A stretch of DNA of 64,000 bases from Flavobacteriales bacterium. Lineage in GTDB: Bacteria > Bacteroidota > Bacteroidia > Flavobacteriales_F > PHOS-HE28. The translations under genes were made by a program, and so were the position numbers. The first letter of the stretch is position 1, and each line of letters begins with the position of its first letter. Positions 48,664-58,000 of this stretch are shown piece by piece. The stretch is taken from positions 62,001 to 126,000 of the forward strand of contig JAEUSU010000026.1 of NCBI GenBank assembly GCA_016788635.1. The letters are read 5' to 3'. A model generated the notes under the pieces. The model had not been told where the DNA came from. It searched no databases and was given only the letters and a program-made list of their open reading frames with translations.

Positions 48664-49494
48664 ATGAGAACCGTCCTGTTCGCCACCCTGCTTCCGCTCT
48701 GTGCTCCGGTGATGGCCCAGACCCAGATGAAGCTGACACAGGCCAAAGCGTTGGTGATGGACCATCCGTTGGCGAAAGATCGACCCGCAATGACCGCCCT
48801 GCAGGCCCAGGGGCTCACCCAGGAGCAACAGGACCTGGTGTTGCGCTACAGCGATGCGAACCTCTTCCCTCCCGGCCTACGCACGGATTCCGCACGGCAG
48901 GCCAATTCCGCCTACATACCGAACTACACCGTGTTCCCGGTGGCGCACTTCATGCAGGACACTACCAACCTGGTGATCATCATGGTGCCCGCCCAGCAGA
49001 ACGTGCATATGCCAGAGGACCTACGCCCTGTGGCCGACATCTATCTGATCGCACAGCGTTGGGCGCTGGTGGATGCCAAGGAACCCAATCCGCGCCCGGT
49101 GATCAGCCGGGGCCCGCGGTGGAAGGACCTGCCACCGGCCCGCATTGTGCGAACCGACGACCTGTATGCCTCCTATGACCTGGTCGACGATGAAGCCGCC
49201 CTGGCGGAGATGCAGCGTGCAGGGCTCCCGCAAGCGGATATCGATGCGGTCGTGTTCCGTGCCCATGAGCGGAACTGGCCCGAGGGCATAGACCGCTTCG
49301 AGCGCCGGCAGGCGAACCTGGCTTCTTTCGCGAAGTACAAGGCTTACCGCCTCGTGCAATGGGACAACAAGGTGCTGCTCGTGATCCCCGTGGAGAAGAA
49401 CAAGCACATGCCCATCCTGCTCCGCCCCTACGTGGATATCTACTTCGTGTATTCGAAGGGGGCGGTAAGCGTGAAGGAGCCCCGCAAGCGCTGA
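48664..49494 (+). CDS. Exported protein with internal duplication, function unknown
   Basis: 276 residues. The signal peptide MRTVLFATLLPLCAPVMAQ ends near AQTQM. I do not recognise the family. The protein has two related halves: FPVAHFMQDTTNLVIIMVPA, QNVHMPEDLRPVADIYLI and then KEP in the first, and YRLVQWDNKVLLVIPVEKNK, HMPILLRPYVDIYFVYSKGA and KEP at the end. Both share the order hydrophobic strand, N-x-HMP-x2-LRP-x2-DIY, so an ancestral domain was duplicated. Charged linker helices separate the halves. It diverges from the peroxidase gene and converges on cinA. Confidence 0.7.
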   Translation: MRTVLFATLLPLCAPVMAQTQMKLTQAKALVMDHPLAKDRPAMTALQAQGLTQEQQDLVLRYSDANLFPPGLRTDSARQANSAYIPNYTVFPVAHFMQDTTNLVIIMVPAQQNVHMPEDLRPVADIYLIAQRWALVDAKEPNPRPVISRGPRWKDLPPARIVRTDDLYASYDLVDDEAALAEMQRAGLPQADIDAVVFRAHERNWPEGIDRFERRQANLASFAKYKAYRLVQWDNKVLLVIPVEKNKHMPILLRPYVDIYFVYSKGAVSVKEPRKR

Positions 49495-49500
49495 ACCGGT

Positions 49501-50754
49501 CTACCCGGCCAGCAACCTTCTGCGCAGCATGTCCAGCGCGGCCAGGCTGGCCCGCTCGATGATCTGGGTGCGTGTGCCAGGGAAAACGCTCCTGGCGGAT
49601 CGCACACCATCCGGCCCCGCCACTGCCAGCCAGACCGTGCCCACCGGGCGTTCCGGGGTGCCCCCATCGGGCCCGGCCACACCACTGGTGGCAATGGCCC
49701 AATCGCTGCGGAGCGCCTCACGCACCCCCGTGGCCATACGCTCCACCACGGGGCGGCTCACCGCCCCTTCCAACTCCAGCATGTCCTCGGGGATGCCGAG
49801 CTCGGCCATCTTCACGGCATTGGCGTAGCTCACCACCCCGCCTATGAAGTAGGCACTGCTGCCGGGAACGCTGGTGATCCGGTGTGCCAGAAAACCCCCG
49901 GTGCAGCTTTCGGCCAGGGAAAGGGTCTGCGCGCGCTGTTTCAACAGGCGGCCCACCACTTCATCCAGGCGTAGCTCCCCTTCTCCGTAGATCAGCTCGG
50001 GTATCAGTTCATAGAGCTCAGTGGCCTTGCGGTCCACACGCGCGCGAGCGCTGGTGGCATCCGCATCCGCATACCGGCTCAATCGCAGCTTCACAATTCC
50101 CGGGGAAGGCAGGTAGGCCAGCTTGATGCCTTCGGCCGGCAGGCTGTCCTCCCATGCTTCAATGCGTTGGGCCAGGTGGCTCTCGCCCAAGCCCGTGGTG
50201 AGCATGGTGCGGTGAACGATGGTCGGTGGGCACAGTGTCTCCCGCAGCTTGGGCAGGACCTCGCGCTCCATCATGGCGGTCATTTCGTAAGGCACACCGG
50301 GCATGCTCACGAATACGCGCCCATCCCGCTCGAACCACATGCCGCTGGCCGTGCCGCGCAGGTTGTGGATCACCGTGCACTGCTCGGGCAGGTCGGCCTG
50401 TGCGCGGTTCACCTCCAGGGCATCACGGCCCAGGGTGTGGAAGAACTCCACAATGCGCGCTTCGATGTCCGCATGGCGCACCAACCGGGTATCGAAGAAG
50501 GCGCAGAGGGCCTCCTTGGTGATGTCATCCTTCGTGGGACCCAGGCCGCCGGTGATCAGCACGGCGTCCGCAAGAGAAGTACGCAGCGCATCGAGGATCA
50601 CGGCGCGGTCATCACCAATGGTCCGCACGCGCACCGGCCGAATGCCGATCAGGCTGAGCTGGGAACCGATCCAGGCCGCATTGGTGTTCACCGTCTGCCC
50701 GATCAGCAGTTCATCGCCGATGCAGAGGATCTCCGCTGTCACTTCCCCTTCCAT
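49501..50754 (-). CDS. cinA: CinA-type NMN deamidase/ADP-ribose pyrophosphatase
   Basis: 417 residues. The N-terminal MoCF domain starts AEILCIGDELLIGQTVNTNA, has ITGGLGPTKDDITKEALCA and FVSMPGVPYEMTAMME, and carries ADP-ribose/CoA pyrophosphatase activity in CinA proteins. The C-terminal PncC domain (SLAESCTGGFLAHRITSVPG, then GVVSYANAVKMAELGI and ATSGVAGPDGG) deamidates NMN in NAD recycling. Both domains are complete and the length is normal. The GACCTTCG element ends 4 nt before the ATG, a leaderless pattern. It lies 24 nt after miaE and is convergent with the exported protein gene. Confidence 0.93.
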   Translation of the reverse strand: MEGEVTAEILCIGDELLIGQTVNTNAAWIGSQLSLIGIRPVRVRTIGDDRAVILDALRTSLADAVLITGGLGPTKDDITKEALCAFFDTRLVRHADIEARIVEFFHTLGRDALEVNRAQADLPEQCTVIHNLRGTASGMWFERDGRVFVSMPGVPYEMTAMMEREVLPKLRETLCPPTIVHRTMLTTGLGESHLAQRIEAWEDSLPAEGIKLAYLPSPGIVKLRLSRYADADATSARARVDRKATELYELIPELIYGEGELRLDEVVGRLLKQRAQTLSLAESCTGGFLAHRITSVPGSSAYFIGGVVSYANAVKMAELGIPEDMLELEGAVSRPVVERMATGVREALRSDWAIATSGVAGPDGGTPERPVGTVWLAVAGPDGVRSARSVFPGTRTQIIERASLAALDMLRRRLLAG

Positions 50755-50758
50755 GGCG

Positions 50759-50766
50759 CGAAGGTC
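50759..50766 (-). promoter_or_regulatory. -7-like promoter element of cinA (GACCTTCG)
   Basis: It has two differences from TAnnTTTG and ends 4 nt before the ATG. It shares the TTCG variant with the tRNA-Ser promoter. Confidence 0.35.
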
Positions 50767-50778
50767 GTGCGCATACCT

Positions 50779-51360
50779 TCATCCGTGCATGGTGGGTGCT
50801 TCGCCATAGCGGGCCACCACACCGGCCTCATGTTCCAGGAACGCCTTCCAACGGGCGTCCACGTCCACCCGGCCACCGTACTGCCTGGCGAAGCCGATGA
50901 AGACCGCATAGTGGTTGGCCTCGCTTACCATAAGGTCCCGGTAAAACGTACGCAGGTCCTCGTCCTTCATGGTTTCCGTAAGCAGCTTGAAGCGTTCGCA
51001 GCTGCGCGCCTCGATCATGGCGGCGAAGAGGAGGCGGTCCACCAGGCGCTCTTCCGCACTTCCCTCTTTGCGCACGAAATCAAGCACTTCATTCACATAG
51101 TCGTCCTTCCGCTCCGGGCCCAGGGTCCAGCCACGTGCCACCACCTTCTGCAGCACCTGGCCGAAATGGGCGATCTCCTCCTGCGCGATGCGCGCAAGCT
51201 CATCCACCATTTCAGTATGCTGTGGATAGCGGTTGATGAGTGAAAGCGCATTGGCGGCGGCTTTATGCTCGCACCAGGCATGGTCGGTCAGCAATGCGTG
51301 CAGGTCCCTTTCAGCCATGTGCGCCCAGCGCAGGTCCGTCGGCAACTTCAAGCCCAGCAT
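50779..51360 (-). CDS. miaE: tRNA-(ms2io6A37) hydroxylase MiaE
   Basis: 193 residues. MiaE hydroxylates the isopentenyl side chain of ms2i6A at position 37 of tRNAs reading U-starting codons. It is a di-iron four-helix protein: DHAWCEHKAAANALSLI, ARIAQEEIAHFGQVLQKVV, LLFAAMIEARSCERFKLL and VSEANHYAVFIGFARQYGG supply the Glu and His ligands. The start MLGLKLPTDLRW matches the family N-terminus and is supported by the CATCTTTG promoter only 4 nt upstream, which excludes the longer frame. It is followed by cinA. Confidence 0.93.
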   Translation of the reverse strand: MLGLKLPTDLRWAHMAERDLHALLTDHAWCEHKAAANALSLINRYPQHTEMVDELARIAQEEIAHFGQVLQKVVARGWTLGPERKDDYVNEVLDFVRKEGSAEERLVDRLLFAAMIEARSCERFKLLTETMKDEDLRTFYRDLMVSEANHYAVFIGFARQYGGRVDVDARWKAFLEHEAGVVARYGEAPTMHG

Positions 51361-51364
51361 CCGG

Positions 51365-51372
51365 CAAAGATG
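51365..51372 (-). promoter_or_regulatory. -7 promoter element of miaE (CATCTTTG), near-leaderless
   Basis: It ends 4 nt before the miaE ATG, so the transcript would begin at or next to the start codon. Confidence 0.55.
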
Positions 51373-51553
51373 GGAGGTGATCGTTCCCACCACAGCACGG
51401 ACCTCCTGGCAGGCGCTTCATGGCCATCGCCCGAATACCATGATCCAGTTCCGCACCTTTCAATGACGCCCTTCAAAGCCTCCGGTAAGCGCCACGGGAC
51501 CAAGTGTATTCCGGACCAACTACATTGGTTGATCGCGGCAGGTGGCATACCCC

Positions 51554-54500
51554 ATGGCAACACGCCTTTCATTCCATCCCCGTGGCTTGCGCACTGCGAT
51601 CAGAAGTGACAGGCCCACCGCGCATGTGCGATGGTCTACTCCGCTGGTCTTCCATCTGCTGGGCCTGCTCATGGCCACGGGTGCCACATCACAATCACCG
51701 CCGTTCTTCGATCGCATCGGCCTTGAAGAAGGCCTGCCCAGTAATTCCATCCTGTGCCTGTTCGAGGACCGCGATGGATTTCTTTGGATAGGCACCTCCA
51801 ACGGCCTTGCGCGGCATGAAGGGCTTCGCATCCGGCAGTTCCACCATGACCGCAAGGACCCGCACAGCCTGCCCGGGGAGAGCATCAACTGCATCGGACA
51901 GGATGAAAAGGGACTGATCTGGGTGGGGACGGCGAACGGGATATGCCATTGGGAACCCGCCACCAGGATGTTCCACCGCCACCGCTTTGAAGCGCCCCGG
52001 CAGGAGCGTGTGGCAGCAGACCGGGTAACGGACATCGCCTTCCTACCTGATGGGATCCTCTGGGCGATCACGGAGAACGGGCTTTATTCCCTTGACCGCA
52101 ACACCGGGGTCAGTGCACCGGTGGTCCCCTCACCTCTTCAGAAGTCACCCTCGCGCACATGGTTCATCCATGGCAATTCGATGACTTATGACCCCATGCG
52201 CAATGGCGTATGGCTATGCACAACGGAGGGGCTGCTCTTTCACGACCTGAAAAGCAGGCAATGGTTCAACCAGGCATATGACCCTTTAGGCTGGGGATGC
52301 TTCGATACCCGTGCCGTATCAGACGTGACGATAGACCCGGATGGGACGGTGCGTTGGTTCGATGCCAGCCGTTATGCCCTGGTTGAATGGCGCCCCGGTG
52401 CAGCTGTGGTGCGCACGGAGCGGGTGGGAACGGAGAGGATGCACTTCACCGCACGGTGCATGGACAAGGATGAGGACGGCACGCTTTGGCTGGGCACCTG
52501 GACAGGTCGACTTTTCAGACGGGACCCGCAGCACCTTGAATGGGAGGAGATCGTCGTGCATGGGTCATGGCCCGGCCAGATGCAGGCCAGTGGAGTGTCA
52601 CACACCTTGCGTGACCGGCACGGTGCGCGTTGGTTCGCCACGCCGGATGGATTGTTCGTCATGGTGCCACACAGGCAACACATTCGCGTAACGCGTGCGG
52701 TCAGTGATGCGGCCATCTCCACCTTCCTGCCTCTTGGCGACTCCTTGCTCGTCCTGGGCACCGATGGTTCCGGCGTATTCATCCACGATCTCCGGTCCGG
52801 AAGGACACTTCCAGCACGAGAGGATCAACCGGTGGCCGATACCACCCCGGACCCCATCGCTGGAACGATCAGTGCGCTCGCCCTGCGGGACGGCACCAGT
52901 TGCTGGGTGGGTACCGGCAGAGGCGTGTACATACTCCATCTGCGTGACAGACGTATGGTGAAAGCTGCTCCTCAGGGGCAGTCCACACCGGCCATCACCC
53001 GTGGGTCGATCTTCAGCCTGATGACTGACGGACGAGGACGCACGTGGGCCGGCACATGGGCCAGGGGACTGTACAGATGGGATGCCGATGGCCGCGTGAC
53101 CGCCTTTACCGACACCGCAGCGAACGAAGCGCACAGGCTTCCCATCAATCGGGTGCTTGCGCTGCTGGAAGCGGCGAATGGTGATGTTTGGGTGGGCCTT
53201 AACGATGGTGGTGGCCTGCTTCGTTTGCCGGGTGGCGAAGGACCTGCCGAACACTGGCCACCACAAGCCGGGGCCGATGATTTCTATGCGGTGGTGCTCA
53301 GCCTATGCGAGGATGCCCAGGGACGGATCTGGGCTGGCACACACCAAGGCGGCTTGGACCGGTTCGATCCCGGCACCGGATCCATGCGCATTTATACCCG
53401 GAGTGACGGGCTGCCCAGTGACCGCATTTGGGGTGTCATGGCCGATGCACAGGATGGCATTTGGGCGTCAACCACCCAAGGCATCGCCTACCTTCCGCCG
53501 AACGGTGACCGGTTCGTGCGGCTCGGGAACCTGCGTGGCGTGGCCCAGGACCGCTTGTCGAAATGCATCGTCCGTTCTGCGGATCGTATGCTGTTCGCCG
53601 GTCAGGAATTCATCCTCGACCTTTCCCCTGAGGCATTCCTTCCGCGCCTGGCCCCTCCGGAAGTGCACCTGGTCAGCGTGCATGCGCGGTCTGGCCAGGT
53701 GCCCTGGCAAGGACGTGACCTTGCCATCACGCTTCCGCATGATCAGCCTTTCCTCTCCCTTGAACTGGCCATTGCTGACGCGTCGCCGCATCATGAGGTC
53801 CACCTGCTCTACCGGATCATGCCCTTCGACACGGTATGGAAGGAGGTGGCCATAACGGGCCGGCTGGATGTGACAGCACCCGGCCCCGGTGACCATCGGC
53901 TGGAGCTGCGGGCCGCGCGTGGTGAGGTGGGCTGGGTGGACCTGCCGAACGACCTGCGCTTCACCGTGCTGCCACCTTTCTATGCCACGTGGTGGTTCAG
54001 GTCGTTGCTGTTGGCAGCGGTGAGCATGATCGCTTATGTCCTCTTTCGGCTGTACCTCATACGCAGGCTGGCGACCGAACGTGCACGGTTCGAGCGCGAG
54101 CAAGCGGTGTTCGCCGAGCGCATGCGCATTGCCAACGATATGCATGATGATCTGGGTGCCGGTCTTTCCGCATTGAAGCTGCGCAGCGAAATGGCGCTGC
54201 GCACGGAGGTGGGCGATGCCCAACGGGACAGGCTTTCATCGATCGCCGGCATGGCCGGTGAGCTGATCGGCAGCATGCGCCAGATCATCTGGGCCATGAA
54301 CGAGGACCAGAAGAAGATCGAGGACCTCGTGGTCTATGCCACGAACTATGCACGGCAATACGGCGCACAGCATGGTCTGGTGGTGCACATCCATACGCCC
54401 GGCCCCTGGCCGGACAGGGAGCTCTCCGCCGAAACGCGCCGCAACGCCTTTCTCATCCTGAAGGAGGCCATGCACAATGTGGTCAAGCATGCCCATGCCC

Positions 54501-54700
54501 GGGCCGTAAGCATTGGGATGCATTGGAATGATGGCCTGCACATGCACGTGGAGGATGACGGGCAAGGCCTTCCCACGCAGGCGGATGCAGGGCCGGGCAA
54601 TGGCCTGCGCAGCATGCGCAAACGCGCCGCCACCTCAGGCGGTACCTTCCAGGTGACCACCGAAAAGGGGACGCGTGTAAGCGTGTGGCTGCCATGCTGA
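51554..54700 (+). CDS. Ligand-sensing histidine kinase with beta-propeller periplasmic domain
   Basis: 1048 residues. A signal sequence (PLVFHLLGLLMATGATSQ) precedes a large Reg_prop beta-propeller (about residues 50-690; blades such as GFLWIGTSNGLARHEGL and RIWAGTHQGGLDRFDPG), a Y_Y_Y domain (about 720-800) and one transmembrane helix (WWFRSLLLAAVSMIAYVLF). The cytoplasmic part has a HisKA_3 phosphoacceptor (MRIANDMHDDLGAGLSALKL, His about residue 864) and HATPase_c ending EDDGQGLPTQADAGPGNGL. It is a NarX/LytS-like kinase, not a hybrid; no receiver or regulator gene is adjacent, so the partner response regulator is elsewhere. Start at the ATG at 51554; the longer frame uses a GTG. Confidence 0.9.
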   Translation: MATRLSFHPRGLRTAIRSDRPTAHVRWSTPLVFHLLGLLMATGATSQSPPFFDRIGLEEGLPSNSILCLFEDRDGFLWIGTSNGLARHEGLRIRQFHHDRKDPHSLPGESINCIGQDEKGLIWVGTANGICHWEPATRMFHRHRFEAPRQERVAADRVTDIAFLPDGILWAITENGLYSLDRNTGVSAPVVPSPLQKSPSRTWFIHGNSMTYDPMRNGVWLCTTEGLLFHDLKSRQWFNQAYDPLGWGCFDTRAVSDVTIDPDGTVRWFDASRYALVEWRPGAAVVRTERVGTERMHFTARCMDKDEDGTLWLGTWTGRLFRRDPQHLEWEEIVVHGSWPGQMQASGVSHTLRDRHGARWFATPDGLFVMVPHRQHIRVTRAVSDAAISTFLPLGDSLLVLGTDGSGVFIHDLRSGRTLPAREDQPVADTTPDPIAGTISALALRDGTSCWVGTGRGVYILHLRDRRMVKAAPQGQSTPAITRGSIFSLMTDGRGRTWAGTWARGLYRWDADGRVTAFTDTAANEAHRLPINRVLALLEAANGDVWVGLNDGGGLLRLPGGEGPAEHWPPQAGADDFYAVVLSLCEDAQGRIWAGTHQGGLDRFDPGTGSMRIYTRSDGLPSDRIWGVMADAQDGIWASTTQGIAYLPPNGDRFVRLGNLRGVAQDRLSKCIVRSADRMLFAGQEFILDLSPEAFLPRLAPPEVHLVSVHARSGQVPWQGRDLAITLPHDQPFLSLELAIADASPHHEVHLLYRIMPFDTVWKEVAITGRLDVTAPGPGDHRLELRAARGEVGWVDLPNDLRFTVLPPFYATWWFRSLLLAAVSMIAYVLFRLYLIRRLATERARFEREQAVFAERMRIANDMHDDLGAGLSALKLRSEMALRTEVGDAQRDRLSSIAGMAGELIGSMRQIIWAMNEDQKKIEDLVVYATNYARQYGAQHGLVVHIHTPGPWPDRELSAETRRNAFLILKEAMHNVVKHAHARAVSIGMHWNDGLHMHVEDDGQGLPTQADAGPGNGLRSMRKRAATSGGTFQVTTEKGTRVSVWLPC

Positions 54701-55058
54701 CCTGTTCGCCTGCCCCATCCAGTACGGTGCGAACGGTTTGAATTTGGTCCGATGGTCCTGCTGCCGACCACTACAACTTATCAACGATCCCTTGCGCATC
54801 GCGCTGCCCTTCGCTTAGCTTCCGCGCTCCTTCCGTTCGACGGATGGCCTGATCGGGGCGATGGATCGAGGACCAAGGACAGGTCCTTGTTCGGAAGGGT
54901 GTTGTGGGACAGTCGTCATTCTTCAACCCGAAATGCAGCGAATAGAGTACCTCGTCTGGCGTGCAAGCCCCACGTACGCGGGCTTTCACTATTGTGCACC
55001 CTTTCCTCGCCTCTTACCCAGGTGAGCCCAGCCCCAACCCTTACCAACCCTCAACCCC
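54701..55058. other. 358-nt intergenic region: promoter and long leader of the secreted giant protein
   Basis: No gene is seen. It holds the promoter at 54792-54823 and a leader of about 230 nt. In the leader CAAGGAC and GTCCTTG (54873 area) form an inverted repeat that can alternatively pair as GGACC/GGTCC, so a small leader structure is possible. No terminator is clear after the kinase gene. Confidence 0.5.
54792..54823 (+). promoter_or_regulatory. Promoter of the 1159-residue secreted protein
   Basis: TTGCGCA (-33 region) then 17 nt then TAGCTTCC (-7 region). The same TTGCGCA-N17-TAGCTT arrangement precedes the next giant gene. An upstream ACAACTTATCAAC (54773-54785) matches ACAAGTTTTCAAC at 58644-58656 in 11 of 13 positions. 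Confidence 0.55.
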
Positions 55059-58000
55059 ATGCAGATGTCCCGTATACCTTTCATCAGCACCCTACCCGGT
55101 GCCAATACAGGTTCGCAGCCGGTGGTATCAAGTCTCCCGGCATCATTTACCCACCACATACGATTAGCGTTGCTGGTGGGCCTTTCGCTTCTCGCTGGAG
55201 CCTTGATGGTCGTCCAGGCCGCGATCATCACCGTGCTACCTGGTTCGGGTACTTCCTCTGAGAATGGCCGTGCACCTCAAGGAAGCCGGTTGTTCATCAA
55301 TTCGACCTACATCATCACACCAGCGGAAATGACCGCCTCCGGTTTTGGTGCGGACCTGGTCACCTCCATCGGCTGGAACTACACGGCCACCACCAATGCC
55401 CCAACGGGTCAGAACATATCCACCTCAGGCAACTTAAAGGTCTATCTCCAGACCACCTCGGATGTGACTTATACCAAAGGGACCGTGTTCAGTACGGTGG
55501 GCATGACGAAGATCATTGATGCCGTGATCACCCTGCCTGTCGGCGTACCATTCACCATCGACGTACCTACCGGCGGCCCTGGAACGCTCCCGTTCAATAC
55601 GGTGGCCGGCAGTGGGGTCTATGTTGCCTTTGAGTATCAGACGACATCAACCCTGGCGACCTTTCCAGCACCCGGTATGGTATGCACCAGTGTACTCGCT
55701 TCAAGCGTGGGCACCTATCAAAGCCAGACAGCCAACGGGACAGCCATGGGTCTAAGTGCGTTCCGCGCCGAGACCCGTTTCGGGAACTCACAGGTGGACC
55801 TCGCTGCTGTTACTGACGTATATGCCTTGGGCAGCACGGCCATCCCTTTTGGCAATCCGCAGCCCCTCAGCGCGCGTGTGGCCAACGTTTCCGGTGCGTT
55901 CCAGTCCTTCAATGTGGATTTTGAGGTAAGGGAGAAAGCCACCAACACCCTGCGCTTCAGCCAATCTGTGCCCGTTGGCCTGCTGGCCAATACCAGCCTG
56001 CTCGTTACGGCCACCGGATGGAACCCCACTCTTACCGAATTGGATACCGTGATCGTCTCCATTCCTCCGCTCCCCACGGAGAACGCATTGGCCAACAACA
56101 GTAAAGGCTATCGCCATAATGTGACCCCCAACCTGATGGCCTATGCCACGAACCTGCCTGCATCGGGCAGTGTGGGCTACAATACGGGTTCGGGTTTGCT
56201 CGTGAACCGATATGAACTGTCCGGGTGCACCCGTGTGGATGCCGTGCAGGTCTGGCTAGTGGATGTGAACAGCATTGGGAACACCGTATACGCGGTGGTA
56301 TTGAACAGTGCCGGAACGGTGGTGGCTACCTCCAGCAACCTTGTGGTTGGTGCGGGCAATATCAATGGCTACCACACCTTTACGATCAACACGCCTCCCA
56401 CCTTCACGAATGAGACCGTGTATATCGGACTGGCTCAGACAGCCACCATTGGCCTGGGCTATTTCCCCATGGGCACACAGGCTGAACCCAGCCCAACTCG
56501 TCCGAATGCGTTCTATGGCAATATCCCGCTTGTTGGTGGTCCTCCGGTCAACTTCACCACACTGGGCCGCTGGATGTTGAACGCTGTACTTACGCCACTC
56601 TCCACAGCTCCCACCGCTTCAGGCGGTGGCACCATCTGCGAAAATGCGAGCACCTTGTTGAGCGTGTCCGGTGGAAGTCTATCCGCCACCGGTACCTGGC
56701 AGTGGTATTCGGGCACCTGCGGCGGCACACCAGTTGGTTCAGGAGCATCGATCAACGTGAGCCCTGGCCTGGGCACCACGGACTACTTCGTACGGTCTGA
56801 GGATGTGTGCAATGCCACCACCTCCACCTGCGCACAAGTCTCGGTCAACGTGCTGCCCAACTTCACCTGGCATCCGGATGTGGACGGGGATGGGTTCGGC
56901 GACCCGAACTTCCCAGTGGTGAATTGTGTCGCCCCTCCGGGTCATGTGCTGGACAACACCGACCTGTGCCCCACCGACCCGAACAAGATCGCCCCGGGCC
57001 TGTGCGGCTGCGGCGTGTCGGATACGGACAGTGATTCTGATGGCACACCCGATTGCAACGACGGCTGCCCGCTCGATCCGAACAAGAGCGCACCCGGTGT
57101 GTGCGGCTGTGGCAACCCCGAACCGGGCACGGCCTGCAACGATGGCAATCCATCCACCATCAACGATGTGATCACGCCTGCCTGCATCTGCCTGGGCACA
57201 CCGCCTGCCATTTGCACCCAGAACGAGGTGACCCTGACCCTGGAGACCGACAACAAAGCGATCGAGACAAGCTGGGAGATCGTTCCGGGTGGAGGCGGCG
57301 CTTCGCTCTGCTCCGGATCGGGTTACCCGGACAACAGCACCGTAACGGAGTTCTGCTGCCTGCCCAACGGCTGCTATGACCTGCGCGTACTGGACAGCTT
57401 TGGTGATGGCATGTGCTGCGCCTTTGGCACCGGGGGCTACGTGCTGCGCAACAACCAGGGCCGGCGCATCATCGACAACGACAACGATGGGGCGTTCACC
57501 AACGTCAGCCAGGTCGCCAATTCGTTCTGTGTGCCCATTGGAACGGACGGTCTTGTGGCCTCAAGCTGCGACGTGGAAACACTGACCTCATCCTCTGTGG
57601 TCCAGGCGCAGAGCAATGTGGCGGTGACCTCAGCCTTCAACACCACCCCGGGCAATTCCGGCTACCAGTTCTGGTTCTTCAACCCGGATGGTGGCTACAG
57701 CCGGCGAGTGCTGCAGACGCACAGTGCCCCCGGTGCGGCCTGGCCTCCGGCCACCGCACCTGCCTTGCGCGCCTCCTACCTGCGCATTGGTGATGTCACA
57801 ACGAACCCCATCCCGAGCCAGGTACTCCTGAACATCCGTGTGCGGGCCTTGGTAAGCGGTGTGTTCTATGAATTTGGCTCGGCCTGCCGTGCCAAGGTGG
57901 ACCCCGTGGCCAACTGTGCGCCCACCCAACTGACCACCACCGCCAATCCCGCCGTTTCGTGTGGAGCCACCAACATCAACATCACCACCGCTGGCGCACA

